Assembly: GCF_020524035.2 (NCBI RefSeq)
Contig: NZ_CP129013.1
Coordinates: 1,291,822-1,355,821 of the forward strand
Length of the DNA: 64,000 bases
Source of the DNA: Bacillus carboniphilus
GTDB lineage: Bacteria > Bacillota > Bacilli > Bacillales > JAIVKR01
Reading direction: 5' to 3'
Made by a program: the position numbers and the translations under genes. The stretch's first letter is position 1. Every line of letters starts with the position of its first letter. Below are positions 19,648-28,900 of this stretch, piece by piece. The notes beneath the pieces were generated by a model, which saw only the letters and a list, made by a program, of their open reading frames with translations, ran no database searches and had not been told where the DNA came from.

Positions 19648-19773
19648 TTGAAAATCTATTATCGTAACAAAGGAATTGTTCTAATAGGGCGTTATCCTGA
19701 CATTAAGAAACAGTTGAAAGAACTAGCAAATAAATACCATTTTGTTTCTGAAATAAACACTCACATTCACTAG
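19648..19773 (+). CDS. mciZ: Mother-cell inhibitor of FtsZ (MciZ-like)
   Basis: This 41-codon gene has a TTG start at 19648 with AAGGGG 9 bases upstream. The product begins MKIYYRNKGIVLIGR and continues PDIKKQLKELANKYHFV. B. subtilis MciZ (40 residues) has the same pattern of KGVVLVG followed by an amphipathic helix and also lies between nudF and yqkF. MciZ blocks FtsZ polymerisation in the mother cell during sporulation by capping filaments. A longer in-frame reading from 19585 exists but lacks a ribosome site. Confidence 0.85.
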   Translation: MKIYYRNKGIVLIGRYPDIKKQLKELANKYHFVSEINTHIH

Positions 19774-19843
19774 TTTTATACAATTTATTCGTTTTTCTTG
19801 AACTCCTCCTTAATGTTATCATGAAGATAAAGGAGGGATTTTG

Positions 19844-20758
19844 GTGAAAAAGAGGCAACTAGGTTCGTCCGATTTATATGTAAGTGAGATTGGTTTAGGA
19901 TGTATGTCTCTAGGAACAGAAGAAAAAAAGGCACGTTCCATCATTGATGAGGCAATCGATAGAGGGATTAATTATCTTGATACGGCAGATCTATACGACT
20001 ACGGATTAAATGAAAGCATTGTTGGAAAGTCTATTCGTCATCAAAGAGAGCAGATTGTATTAGCAACAAAGATCGGGAATCATTGGGAAGAAGGAAAAGA
20101 AGGATGGTTTTGGGACCCTTCAAGAAAATATTTAAAAGAAGCGGTAAAAAACAGTCTTCATCGTTTACAGACAGATTATATTGATTTATTGCAATTGCAC
20201 GGAGGAACCATTGAAGACCCTATTGATGAAATGATTGAAACATTCGAAGAGTTAAAGAAAGAGGGGTACATACGTTACTTTGGAATTTCTTCTATTCGCC
20301 CAAATGTAATCAAACGCTTTTTAAATCAATCCTCGGTTGTTTCAGTTATGATGCAATATAGCCTTCTCGACAGACGGCCTGAAGAATGGTTTAACTTGAT
20401 TCAAGAACATCAAGTGAGCGTCATTGCTAGAGGACCACTTGCTAAGGGCTTACTGACCAATCGCCCTTTATCTCAAGTAAGCCAAAAAATGAGAGAAAAT
20501 GGATATTTAGATTATTCAATTGATGAGCTAGAATCACTCTTACTACAAATATCTGAAGTTGCTAGTGATTTAACATTAAATCAAAAAGCTTTACAATACA
20601 TTTTATCGAATGAAGTAGTGGGAACAGTTGTACCTGGAGCATCTACTATTGAGCAAGTAAGAGATAATTTAAAAGTAGAAAGAGAACTTACTAAAGAAGA
20701 ATATAAAATGCTTCAATCTATAACAAAGTCTAATATTTATCAACAACACCGGACTTGA
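19844..20758 (+). CDS. yqkF: Aldo/keto reductase YqkF
   Basis: The roughly 304-residue NADPH-dependent TIM-barrel oxidoreductase carries the tetrad: Asp and Tyr in DTADLYDYG (near residue 50), Lys in LATKIG and His in LLQLHGG. Cofactor-binding features near the C terminus include VVPGASTIEQVRDNL. The substrate is not known. I chose the GTG at 19844 with AGGAGG 8 bases upstream; a TTG one codon earlier is also possible. The position after mciZ matches B. subtilis yqkF. Confidence 0.9.
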   Translation: MKKRQLGSSDLYVSEIGLGCMSLGTEEKKARSIIDEAIDRGINYLDTADLYDYGLNESIVGKSIRHQREQIVLATKIGNHWEEGKEGWFWDPSRKYLKEAVKNSLHRLQTDYIDLLQLHGGTIEDPIDEMIETFEELKKEGYIRYFGISSIRPNVIKRFLNQSSVVSVMMQYSLLDRRPEEWFNLIQEHQVSVIARGPLAKGLLTNRPLSQVSQKMRENGYLDYSIDELESLLLQISEVASDLTLNQKALQYILSNEVVGTVVPGASTIEQVRDNLKVERELTKEEYKMLQSITKSNIYQQHRT

Positions 20759-21066
20759 AGTTCTCATGCCTTTTTCATTTACAATATAAAAAACATCCTA
20801 TCCACTTTTATTATTCACAAATCATTAGCAAGTAAAATAGGACGTATTTTTTAGTCCGTGTTTGCCTAATTCTATAAAATTAGTTATGATCTTGATATTA
20901 AACTACACTGAGAGGTTCTTTTAATAATGTGCACAGATAGTAAGATGTATATGAGATTATTAAAGCCTCGATAAATCCTTACGTAGAAGAATTTTATGTG
21001 GGAATTGAATAAGTTTATGATTAAACCTTTCCTCGTTTATACTATCAGCGAATTTATATCGTTAAT
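20759..21066. other. Intergenic stretch without a gene
   Basis: This 308-bp AT-rich stretch lies between yqkF and repeat copy A1. ATCCTAT near 20798 and ATAGGAC near 20837 could form a long-loop hairpin serving as a yqkF terminator. Nothing else is recognised. Confidence 0.4.
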
Positions 21067-21330
21067 AAGAAAAGCGCAAGCGCCCGTCTAGCGACGCAGG
21101 TGCTTATAGACCCCCGCATGAGATAAAGGAAACACGAAAAGCCGCAGGCTTCGATGTTGACTTATCGTAGAGAAATGGAACATCATCTAAAGGCGCCCAC
21201 GTCCTGTGGGCAACGATGATGCTAGCACGTCGTGTGCTTCGAAAGCATCACCAGTCGCTGGGCGCTGGAGCTAGACAAAAATAAAAGCACCATCCAAATA
21301 AGGACCTATTTATATACTTTCTTACTCTGG
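21067..21330. repeat. Dispersed repeat, family A, copy 1 with tail type 1
   Basis: It begins AAGAAAAGCGCAAGCGCCCG and the core ends GGCGCTGGAGCTAGACA at 21276. The start and end are partly complementary (GCGCAAGCGCC versus GGCGCTGG), so the core can fold back on itself. A shared tail beginning AAAATAAAAGCACCATCC and ending in a TTTCTTACTC stretch follows and recurs at 60463-60515. There is no reading frame. Confidence 0.8.
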
Positions 21331-21331
21331 T

Positions 21332-21361
21332 AAAAAGACTGTCACATCGACAGTCTTTTTG
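21332..21361. terminator. Terminator downstream of the thioredoxin-reductase-like gene
   Basis: AAAAAGACTGTC pairs perfectly with GACAGTCTTTTT across a 5-base loop. It lies 10 bases past the stop of the minus-strand reductase gene and is symmetric enough to work in both directions. Confidence 0.85.
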
Positions 21362-21370
21362 TACAAGAGT

Positions 21371-22276
21371 TTAGAAACGTTCTGATACTAAATCAGCGTT
21401 CACAGCGATAGCGGCTTTATTCCCTTCTGCTGCTGAAATCGTTACTGATGAAGGTGCTAATTTTTCTGTTTCTCCGGCAATATAAATGTCTTTTTGAGTT
21501 GTCCTTCCCATTCCATCTGTTACCACAACTCCATTTTCGTTCATTTCACAGCCTAACTGTTTCACAAAAGGGGTTGGACGATAAAAAGTAGGAACTACAA
21601 ATCCTCCTGCTCTTTCGATTATTTCTCCTGATGCAAATTCAACTGCATGTAAATATCCGTCCACACCAATTAACTTTTTAACTGGTTCTGTTTTTATCTT
21701 TATATTACGTTTTTCTAGTTTTAAAGCACCTTCAACGGAAATCTCAGCGCCGTTCGTTATAAGAACTAAATTTTCAGACCAGTTGTAAACTAATTTAGCC
21801 ATATGTAGCATGTATTCTTCTTCTTCAGCTATGACAATCAATGGTTTATTTCTCATCTCCCAGCCATCACAATAGGGACAACTAAAAATACTTCTACCAT
21901 AATACTCTCTTACACTATCTATAGGAAAGACTTCTTGAAGACCAGTAGCAAGTACCACTTTTTCAGCAATAAACTCTTTTTTGTCCACTGTTTTAACAAA
22001 ATAATTTTTATTACCTTTCTCTTTCGTTATCTCCGTAACTTTTGTATTAAAATAAGATATTGATGGATACTTCTTTAATTCATTTAAACCAATTTCTCTT
22101 AGTTCATGTGGTTTCGTTCCGTCTCTAGTAATAAAACCATGGGACTCTTGAGTGACTCTGTTTCTATTCGTACCATCGTCAAATAATCCAACTGTTTTCC
22201 TTGACCTCCCTAACGTCAAAGTTGCACTTAATCCAGCTGGGCCTGCTCCTACAACTATGCAATCAAGTATATTCAT
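21371..22276 (-). CDS. Thioredoxin-reductase-like FAD/NAD(P) oxidoreductase
   Basis: This protein of about 301 residues has an N-terminal FAD motif (VVGAGPAGLSATL), a redox-active pair CPYCDGWE near residue 135 in the place of the TrxB CxxC, and a C-terminal FAD contact in DIYIAGE. It is shorter and more divergent than housekeeping TrxB, so its partner may be something other than thioredoxin. The Rrf2 regulator gene lies just upstream on the same strand, which hints at redox-controlled expression. A TTG two codons upstream of the chosen ATG is an alternative start. Confidence 0.8.
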   Translation of the reverse strand: MNILDCIVVGAGPAGLSATLTLGRSRKTVGLFDDGTNRNRVTQESHGFITRDGTKPHELREIGLNELKKYPSISYFNTKVTEITKEKGNKNYFVKTVDKKEFIAEKVVLATGLQEVFPIDSVREYYGRSIFSCPYCDGWEMRNKPLIVIAEEEEYMLHMAKLVYNWSENLVLITNGAEISVEGALKLEKRNIKIKTEPVKKLIGVDGYLHAVEFASGEIIERAGGFVVPTFYRPTPFVKQLGCEMNENGVVVTDGMGRTTQKDIYIAGETEKLAPSSVTISAAEGNKAAIAVNADLVSERF

Positions 22277-22467
22277 AATCAAACCAACCTTTTTTATATT
22301 TTCTAGCTTTCCTAAACCACTATTAAGTACCTTTTATATCTACAATTATGTTACTAATGTACATTAAATAAAATCCTTTAAGTCTTACTGGAGGAAATCA
22401 TTAATGATATTAAAGATATTTTATATCTTTGATTAGCTTATAAAACAACTTTCCTTGTTGTTTTATT

Positions 22468-22845
22468 TCAAACTAAATCAGCAATCGTACGTCTCCTTAA
22501 TTCTTCTTCCATTTTTTCCTCAGAACTTAACATAACCTTTCGGATTGGACATTCAGGTCCATGATCGTAACAGTCGAATAATGAAGATTTCCCTTCAATT
22601 GCTTGGATAATATCGAGAAAAGAAATTGATTCCCATCCATGAGACAATGAATAACCCCCATTTGCACCTGAAACAGAAGTAATCATCCCTTCTTTCACAA
22701 GCTTTGTCAAAATTTTCGAAAGATAAGTTGGTGATACACTTTGTTTTTCTGCTAGTACTTGTACACCTATAGGTTTACTGTTTTTACTTGAAGCTAAAAA
22801 TAACATTGTGTGTAGAGCATAATTTGTCGCTTTTGAAAATTTCAT
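22468..22845 (-). CDS. Rrf2 family transcriptional regulator
   Basis: The 125-residue protein has the Rrf2 winged helix: KFSKATNYALHTMLFLAS, then VQVLAEKQSVSPTYLSKILTKLVKEGMI, and a wing SGANGGYSL. Two cysteines in FDCYDHGPECPI (near residues 92-100) are placed where Rrf2 sensors bind a cluster or react with oxidants, but a third conserved cysteine is not evident. It probably controls the downstream reductase gene. The signal is unknown. Confidence 0.85.
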   Translation of the reverse strand: MKFSKATNYALHTMLFLASSKNSKPIGVQVLAEKQSVSPTYLSKILTKLVKEGMITSVSGANGGYSLSHGWESISFLDIIQAIEGKSSLFDCYDHGPECPIRKVMLSSEEKMEEELRRRTIADLV

Positions 22846-23006
22846 TTTTCAAACCTCACCATACAATTAAAGACTTCATGTATCTATAATAGACATTATG
22901 AATCAGATTTAATTTACTGTCAATTACAAAGTTCCTTAAATGAATCTTTTCACTTCTACTATAACTTATCATAAACAGAGGGAAGCCCCTCTGTTTAATG
23001 TTATTA

Positions 23007-23198
23007 TTATTTATAATTTTTCCAATCCAAAGAACTTTCTTCAAAGAGTTCTTCAAAAGATTTATTTTTCTCTTTGTCTTCTCTTTCTTTCCTTTTTCTC
23101 TCTAACTCAGCTTGCTTTTCTTCCACTTCTTTTTCTTTAAGATCATTTTTCATGTCTTTTAATGCCTGGAGCTTTTCATTTGTTAGCAGATCCTTCAT
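23007..23198 (-). CDS. yqkE: YqkE family protein (DUF3886)
   Basis: This small, highly charged protein of about 63 residues contains a long Lys/Glu-rich helix (KDMKNDLKEKEVEEKQAELE) and ends KNKSFEELFEESSLDWKNYK, which is the conserved end of YqkE/DUF3886. It probably forms a coiled coil; the function is unknown. I chose the ATG at 23198 with AAAGGTGG 7 bases upstream. In B. subtilis yqkE lies between yqkF and yqkD, as it does here apart from inserted genes. Confidence 0.75.
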   Translation of the reverse strand: MKDLLTNEKLQALKDMKNDLKEKEVEEKQAELERKRKEREDKEKNKSFEELFEESSLDWKNYK

Positions 23199-23280
23199 CT
23201 TGCAACCACCTTTCAAATGTTAAGCCCATTTTAACACAAACTAATAACCGTGGCTTCTCCTAAGGTTGTAATCTTAAATT

Positions 23281-23946
23281 CTAAAATGCTTCCAGTTTTA
23301 AATCATCAGAGATACGTAAATCTGGCTCTGTTGAGGCCAATACTTCCTCAACAGAATACCCTTTGGCCACTTCTACCAAAGTAAGACCTTTTTCTGTTAC
23401 ATCCAATACTGCTCGATCAGTAATAATACGATTGACTACTCTTTCCCCTGTTAAAGGTAAAGAACATTCATTTACTATTTTTGACTTTTGATTTTTACTT
23501 ACATGCTCCATTATGACAATAATCTTTTTAGCTCCATGAACGAGATCCATTGCTCCTCCCATTCCTTTAATCATTTTCCCCGGAATCATCCAATTGGCTA
23601 GATCCCCCATTTTCGATACTTCCATTCCACCTAATATAGCAACATCAATATGTCCACCTCGTATCATCGCAAATGATTCTGCACTATTAAAGAAGCTTGC
23701 TCCTTTTATTGCGGTTACCGTTTCTTTTCCAGCATTAATTAAATCAGCATCCACCTCTTCTTCAAGAGGATATGAACCGATTCCTAATAGTCCGTTTTCC
23801 GATTGCAAAATCACTTGTTTTTGGTCACTAATAAAATTAGCAACCAACGTTGGCATGCCAATTCCTAAGTTTACATAGTCTCCAGACCAGATTTCTCTTT
23901 CTGCTCTTTTAGCAATCTTCTCCCTTACTCGCTGTTTGTCACTCAT
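23281..23946 (-). CDS. scoB: 3-oxoacid CoA-transferase subunit B
   Basis: This 221-residue beta subunit belongs to succinyl-CoA:acetoacetate CoA-transferase. It starts [32 protein letters not shown] and carries the catalytic glutamate in [11 protein letters not shown] near residue 50. [15 protein letters not shown] and [15 protein letters not shown] are typical of the family. The reading overlaps the scoA stop by four bases. Together they activate acetoacetate with succinyl-CoA; butyrate-type AtoA enzymes are close relatives, so substrate range is not certain. Confidence 0.92.
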   Translation of the reverse strand: MSDKQRVREKIAKRAEREIWSGDYVNLGIGMPTLVANFISDQKQVILQSENGLLGIGSYPLEEEVDADLINAGKETVTAIKGASFFNSAESFAMIRGGHIDVAILGGMEVSKMGDLANWMIPGKMIKGMGGAMDLVHGAKKIIVIMEHVSKNQKSKIVNECSLPLTGERVVNRIITDRAVLDVTEKGLTLVEVAKGYSVEEVLASTEPDLRISDDLKLEAF

Positions 23947-24644
23947 TTTTCATTCACCATCCTCACCGTTCGGCGCTCAATTCTTTTTTCTTGTTCTCCT
24001 TCATATAGACCTTGTATGTAGATTCCAGGCGTATGAATTTGATTTGCATCAAGTTCTTCTACAGATACTAGTTGTTCTAACTCTGCTATTGTCACTTTTC
24101 CAGCCGCCGCGATTATAGGATTGAAGTTTTGATCTGTATGTCTATAAATAAGATTTCCCATCTCGTCTCCTCGATAGGCTCTAACAAGACTAAAATCTGC
24201 AGTCAGACCCTCCTCTAATACATATTCCTTTCCATCAAACGTTCGAGTTTCTTTCCCATTTGCTATTTCTGTCCCAACACCCGCAGGAGTATAAAATGCT
24301 GGTATCCCCGCTCCTCCTGCACGAATCTTTTCAGCTAATGTACCTTGAGGAATCAATTCAACCTCCAACTCTCCATTTAATACTTGCCTTTCAAATTCTT
24401 TGTTTTCACCTACATAAGAACTAACCATCTTTTTTATTTGTTTCTTCTTTAAAAGTAAGCCTAATCCCCATTCGTCTACACCGCAGTTGTTTGAAATGAC
24501 GGTTAACCCTTTCACCTCAGATTCTACTAAAGCAATGATGAGCTGTTCAGGAATTCCACATAATCCAAACCCACCCACCATGATCGTAGCACCATCCTCT
24601 ATCTGACGAACGGCGTCATTCGCATGTTTATAGACTTTTTTCAT
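23943..24644 (-). CDS. scoA: 3-oxoacid CoA-transferase subunit A
   Basis: The 233-residue alpha subunit begins [20 protein letters not shown] and has the [13 protein letters not shown] glycine loop near residue 25 and [21 protein letters not shown] near 120, both hallmarks of CoA-transferase subunit A. It precedes and overlaps scoB. A GAGGTG ribosome site precedes the ATG, and a cre-like site lies 20 bases upstream. The divergent HMG-CoA lyase gene makes its substrate, acetoacetate. Confidence 0.92.
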   Translation of the reverse strand: MKKVYKHANDAVRQIEDGATIMVGGFGLCGIPEQLIIALVESEVKGLTVISNNCGVDEWGLGLLLKKKQIKKMVSSYVGENKEFERQVLNGELEVELIPQGTLAEKIRAGGAGIPAFYTPAGVGTEIANGKETRTFDGKEYVLEEGLTADFSLVRAYRGDEMGNLIYRHTDQNFNPIIAAAGKVTIAELEQLVSVEELDANQIHTPGIYIQGLYEGEQEKRIERRTVRMVNEK

Positions 24645-24663
24645 CTTCTCACCTCATTTTTAT

Positions 24664-24677
24664 TGATAACGCTTACA
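24664..24677 (-). promoter_or_regulatory. Candidate CcpA-binding cre site upstream of scoAB
   Basis: TGATAACGCTTACA differs at one position from the cre consensus TGWAANCGNTNWCA. It lies 20 bases before the scoA start, where CcpA binding would block transcription. Carbon catabolite repression fits a ketone-body or leucine catabolic operon. Confidence 0.5.
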
Positions 24678-24815
24678 TTTAAAGATGTTCTCGTTGTTTT
24701 TTGAAAAACCTTTATTTTCTTATTATTCAATTAAATGATTGCTTTTTGTATGTAAATCCTTCTAAACTATAAATATGTATTTCTCTTCTAAAATATCCTA
24801 TATTGAGGTGGATGT

Positions 24816-25727
24816 ATGGTGATGAAACCTAAAAACGTAATGATTGTCGAAGTTGGACCGAGAGACGGATTACAAAATGAACCAAATCTAATTAAAACAG
24901 AGGTTAAAGAACAATTTATTAAAAAACTTTGGGCTTCTGGAATACAAGAAATGGAACTTACTTCTTTTGTCTCTCCTAAGTGGGTTCCACAAATGGCAGA
25001 TTCCAAGGAAATAGTAGAAAAAAATTCTACCAATTCTGGAAGAAAGATTGTTCTTGTTCCTAATTTAAAAGGTGTACAACTAGCTGATGATGCAAATGCA
25101 ACAGAACTTGCTTTTTTCATTGGTGTAAGCGACACGTTTAATAAGAAGAATATTAACCGATCAACAAATGAAGCATTAATGGAATTATTACCTCTCATTA
25201 AACAATTAAAAGAACAAAAAAAATGGTTACGTATTTGTATTTCTACCGCCTTCTATTGTCCTTACGAGGGGAAAATTGATCCTAATAATGTACTATCATT
25301 ATGCCAAAAATTTATTCAATATGGCGTAGATGATATTAGTGTAGCTGATACGATCGGTATGGCTAATCCCCAAGAAGTCGCTTTTTTATTTTCACTTTTA
25401 AAGGAAGCCTTTCCATCAACGACATTTTCCGCTCATTTTCATGATACTAGAGGAATGGCCCTTAGCAATATTTATACCGCCCTCCAAGCAGGCATTACCC
25501 GGTTTGATTGTTCTGCAGGTGGACTAGGAGGATGTCCGTTCGCTAAAGGTGCTACTGGTAATGTTGCGACGGAAGATGCACTCACTTTATTCGAGTCATT
25601 AGGGATTGAAACAGGAATTGATATAAATAAGTTATTTCAAGCGATTGACCTCTTAGCTCCTCACCTTTCTTCACCCATCCTAAGTAAAAACTACTTACTC
25701 TATTCCAGACAAAAGTCTACCGTTTAA
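24816..25727 (+). CDS. yngG: Hydroxymethylglutaryl-CoA lyase
   Basis: This 303-residue DRE-TIM metalloenzyme cleaves HMG-CoA to acetoacetate and acetyl-CoA, the last step of leucine breakdown. Motifs are VEVGPRDGLQNEP at the N terminus (metal-binding Asp), ADTIGMANP near residue 186, AHFHDTRGMALSNI near 210, and the signature GGLGGCPFAKGATGNVATED near 240 with the catalytic cysteine. The gene is divergent from scoAB, which uses its product. The name follows B. subtilis YngG; a cluster with acyl-CoA carboxylase genes is not present here. Confidence 0.9.
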   Translation: MVMKPKNVMIVEVGPRDGLQNEPNLIKTEVKEQFIKKLWASGIQEMELTSFVSPKWVPQMADSKEIVEKNSTNSGRKIVLVPNLKGVQLADDANATELAFFIGVSDTFNKKNINRSTNEALMELLPLIKQLKEQKKWLRICISTAFYCPYEGKIDPNNVLSLCQKFIQYGVDDISVADTIGMANPQEVAFLFSLLKEAFPSTTFSAHFHDTRGMALSNIYTALQAGITRFDCSAGGLGGCPFAKGATGNVATEDALTLFESLGIETGIDINKLFQAIDLLAPHLSSPILSKNYLLYSRQKSTV

Positions 25728-25770
25728 AGAGACTTTTATTTGGAATGATAATAACGAAGAGGTGATATAG

Positions 25771-25881
25771 TTGAGTAGACAAAAAGGAAAGCCAACCGCA
25801 AATGATGTAAAAAAAGTTACTTCTGCAGAAGAAATAGAACAAGCGATAAAACCAACTAAACGACAAAACTCTAAATCATAA
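25771..25881 (+). CDS. Small hydrophilic protein, 36 residues, unrecognised
   Basis: A TTG start with AGAGGTG six bases upstream begins a 36-codon frame: MSRQKGKPTANDVKKVTSAE, then EIEQAIKPTKRQNSKS. It is basic, lacks hydrophobic segments and ends right before a strong terminator, so it looks like a real small gene and could share a transcript with the lyase gene 43 bases upstream. I do not recognise the family. A sporulation-type small protein is one guess, without support. Confidence 0.55.
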   Translation: MSRQKGKPTANDVKKVTSAEEIEQAIKPTKRQNSKS

Positions 25882-25886
25882 TAAAT

Positions 25887-25922
25887 AAAAGTAGCCTAAA
25901 TATACAATATTAGGCTACTTTT
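25887..25922. terminator. Bidirectional terminator between the small gene and the NRPS
   Basis: AAAAGTAGCCTAA pairs perfectly with TTAGGCTACTTTT across a 10-base loop, flanked by A and T runs. It separates convergent transcription units. Confidence 0.9.
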
Positions 25923-25945
25923 GGATTTTTTGTACATATCTATAT

Positions 25946-28900
25946 TTACAGACGATCCAATATTTCTCGAATGACCAGTGAATTTTCCGTTACGGTTTCA
26001 AGTGATAGCATAGTATTGTGAGCACCAAAGCCTTGGTATATGAAATGCTCCCCGTTCGTTGCTCCTTCCCAAGTTTTTAATAATTCTTTATCTGTTTCAA
26101 TAGAAGTAATGAAATGGATATTAGCATTCACTAAAACATCACTTACTAAATGATTTAAATAGGTCTTAAAAATAATGGCTCTTTTGTTAAACATATCTTT
26201 AGCGTATTGAGCGTGCACTTTGTTTTCATGCATAATCAGTTCCAGCTCGCGGACAATTTCTGCAGGACTTTGGTCAACCCTATGATTTCTCTTATCAGCA
26301 TCTAACAAAATGATATCCGATACCACAAGTCCTTTTTTCTCCATTTCCTTAGCGACTTCAAAGGCAAGGATCCCCCCTGTTGAGTATCCAAGTAACACAT
26401 AATCACCATCGGGTTGGATCTTTGTTATCATATTAATGTACTCTTCCATTCGGCTCTCTTCTTCAATAAAGTCGAAAGCATAAATTGAGTGTGATTCAAT
26501 AAATGGTACGATTCCCCCAAATAAAACACCATAACCAATTATAGGAGGAAAACAAAACAAGTTCTTTTCTCGTGGTTCACTCATTAACATATAAGGTTCA
26601 TCCGTAATATGACCAATGGCTGTATAGAGCATAATGACATTCGCTAGTTGCTTAATCGTCGGAGCAGAAAAAACTTCTTTTAAGGGTACTTCAACCTGCA
26701 TCATTTCATGAATCTTAGAAACCAGGATGGTTGCTTGAATTGAATTTCCTCCTAAATCAAAGAAATTATCCATAACCCCAATATCCTCAACATTAAGAAT
26801 ATGCTTCCAAATAGGAACAAGCGCTTCTTCAATAGGGTTGTTTGGTGCCCTGTATTCTGTCCCAATCTTCATACTGTGATCCGGTTCCGGAAGTTTATTC
26901 AAATCTAGTTTGCCATTGATCGTAACGGGCATGGATTCCAATTGAACAAAATAGGATGGCAACATATATTCAGGTAATTTTTGCTGTAAATAGCTACGTA
27001 TTTCCGACACAGAAAGTTCAGATGAAGAAACCAAATAAGCACATAGTTCATCTTGTTCACTCGTATTTTTTTGGGCAATTACGGCGGCTTCTTTCACTGC
27101 ACTATGCTTTTGGAGGTGATGCTCAATCTCCCCTAGCTCAATTCGATATCCTCTTATTTTCACTTGATGATCCATTCTTCCTAAGTATTCGATACTACCA
27201 TCATCTAAAAATCTTGCCATATCTCCTGTTTTGTACATCTTCTTACCTTGTTGAAACGGATTTTCTACAAATTTCTGTTTTGTTAATTTAGAATTATTTA
27301 AGTATCCTCTTGCTAGTCCATCCCCTGCTATACATATTTCTCCCGTAACCCCAATTGGTTGTAGAGACAAGTGCTCATCTAAAATGTATACTTGAGTATT
27401 GGCAATTGGTTGACCAATATCCACTTTCTCTTTATCGGTTAAATCTTTCATCGTTGACCAGATCGTACTTTCTGTCGGACCGTACAAATTATAGATTCTT
27501 GCTACGGTATGATTTTGCAATTCAACCAATAGAGCATCTGAAAGGGCTTCGCCACCTAACATAATTTCTTTTAAATTTGAAATAGCTGCTAACCCTTGCT
27601 CATCATTGATGATCACTTTCATTCGTGAAGGAGTTGTCTGCAACATATCTACGTGATGTTCCTGAATAAGGCTAGAGATTAATTTCGAATCTTTTTGTTC
27701 CACTTCTTCAGCGAGTATCACCCTTAAACCTTTCAGCATAGGGAGAATCGCTTCCATGAAAAAGATATCAAAAGATACCGTTGTGAGAGAAAGAATCGTT
27801 TTGCCATATTTAAAATCAATTTCATCCGCCATTGCTTGTACAAAATTACTCAGTGCCTGATGTTCAACCATAACCCCTTTCGGAGTTCCTGTAGATCCAG
27901 AAGTATAAATGACATAGGCTAAGTCATTTACTGAGAATGAAAGTTGTGGTGACTTTTTTTCATACTCCACAAACTCTACATACAAATCCGAGTTGAAGGT
28001 GACAGGAATAAATGGATGTTTACAGTCTTGCTGCAAACGATTCATTAATAAAAGGTTCTCTTCACTTGTCAAAACCGTTTTGATCTTAGCATCCTCAATA
28101 ATTGCTTTGATTCGATCTGATGGAAAAGCAGGATCAATCGGGACATAGGCTCCTCCCGTTTTTAATATAGCGAGAATCGTAACCATCATTTCAGTAGAAC
28201 GTTCCATCACAATGCCAACTAGTGAATCTTTCCCAACTTTTTGCTTATCTATTAAATAGTGGGCTAATTGATTTGCTTGTTCATTTAACTCTGTATAGGA
28301 TAACCTTTTTTCACCACAAATAAGAGCAATATCCTTCGGCGTTCGTCCAACTTGTTCCTCAAATTGTTGAGGAATCGTCTTGTTGATCGGATAATCTGTT
28401 GTGGAAGGATTAAAATCATTGATTATTTGCTCTTTTTCTCTTTCAGAAATAAGATGGAGCTCTGCTATTGTGACTTTTTTTTGTTGAATGATTTGTTTTG
28501 TTAGTTGTACGAAATGTGTCCCCATTCTTTCAATAGTAGATCTTAAAAATAGCGGCAAAGAATATAGAAACGTACATTCAATTTTGTTGTCTACTTCTTT
28601 TACTTCAAGAGTTAAATCAACTTTAGCCGCTCGATGACTCAGCTCGTAAGGGGAAAAAATCATGTCGTTCTGCTCAATTTTTTCGAGTTCTTGTTTTTTC
28701 ATCACAAACATTGCATCGTATAATGGATTTCGATTAATTTCTCTCGTTACTTGAACTTGATCGATGACTTGTTCAAAAGGATAATCTAGGTTCTCTCTAG
28801 CAACAAAGAGTTTCTCTTTTATTTGGTGGAGAAACGTAGTAAAAGCTAATTGTTTTTCTACTTGATTTCGTAAAGCATAGGGTTGTTCATGATTACCTAC

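Noticed and set aside
21067-21276. tRNA or other structural RNA gene
   Set aside because: The fold-back sequence has no tRNA features and recurs as a dispersed repeat, so it was called a repeat. No tRNA or rRNA gene was found in the window.
22976-23000. Hairpin AACAGAGGG/CCCCTCTGTT below yqkE
   Set aside because: A stem is visible, but no T run follows on the minus strand, so I did not call it a terminator.
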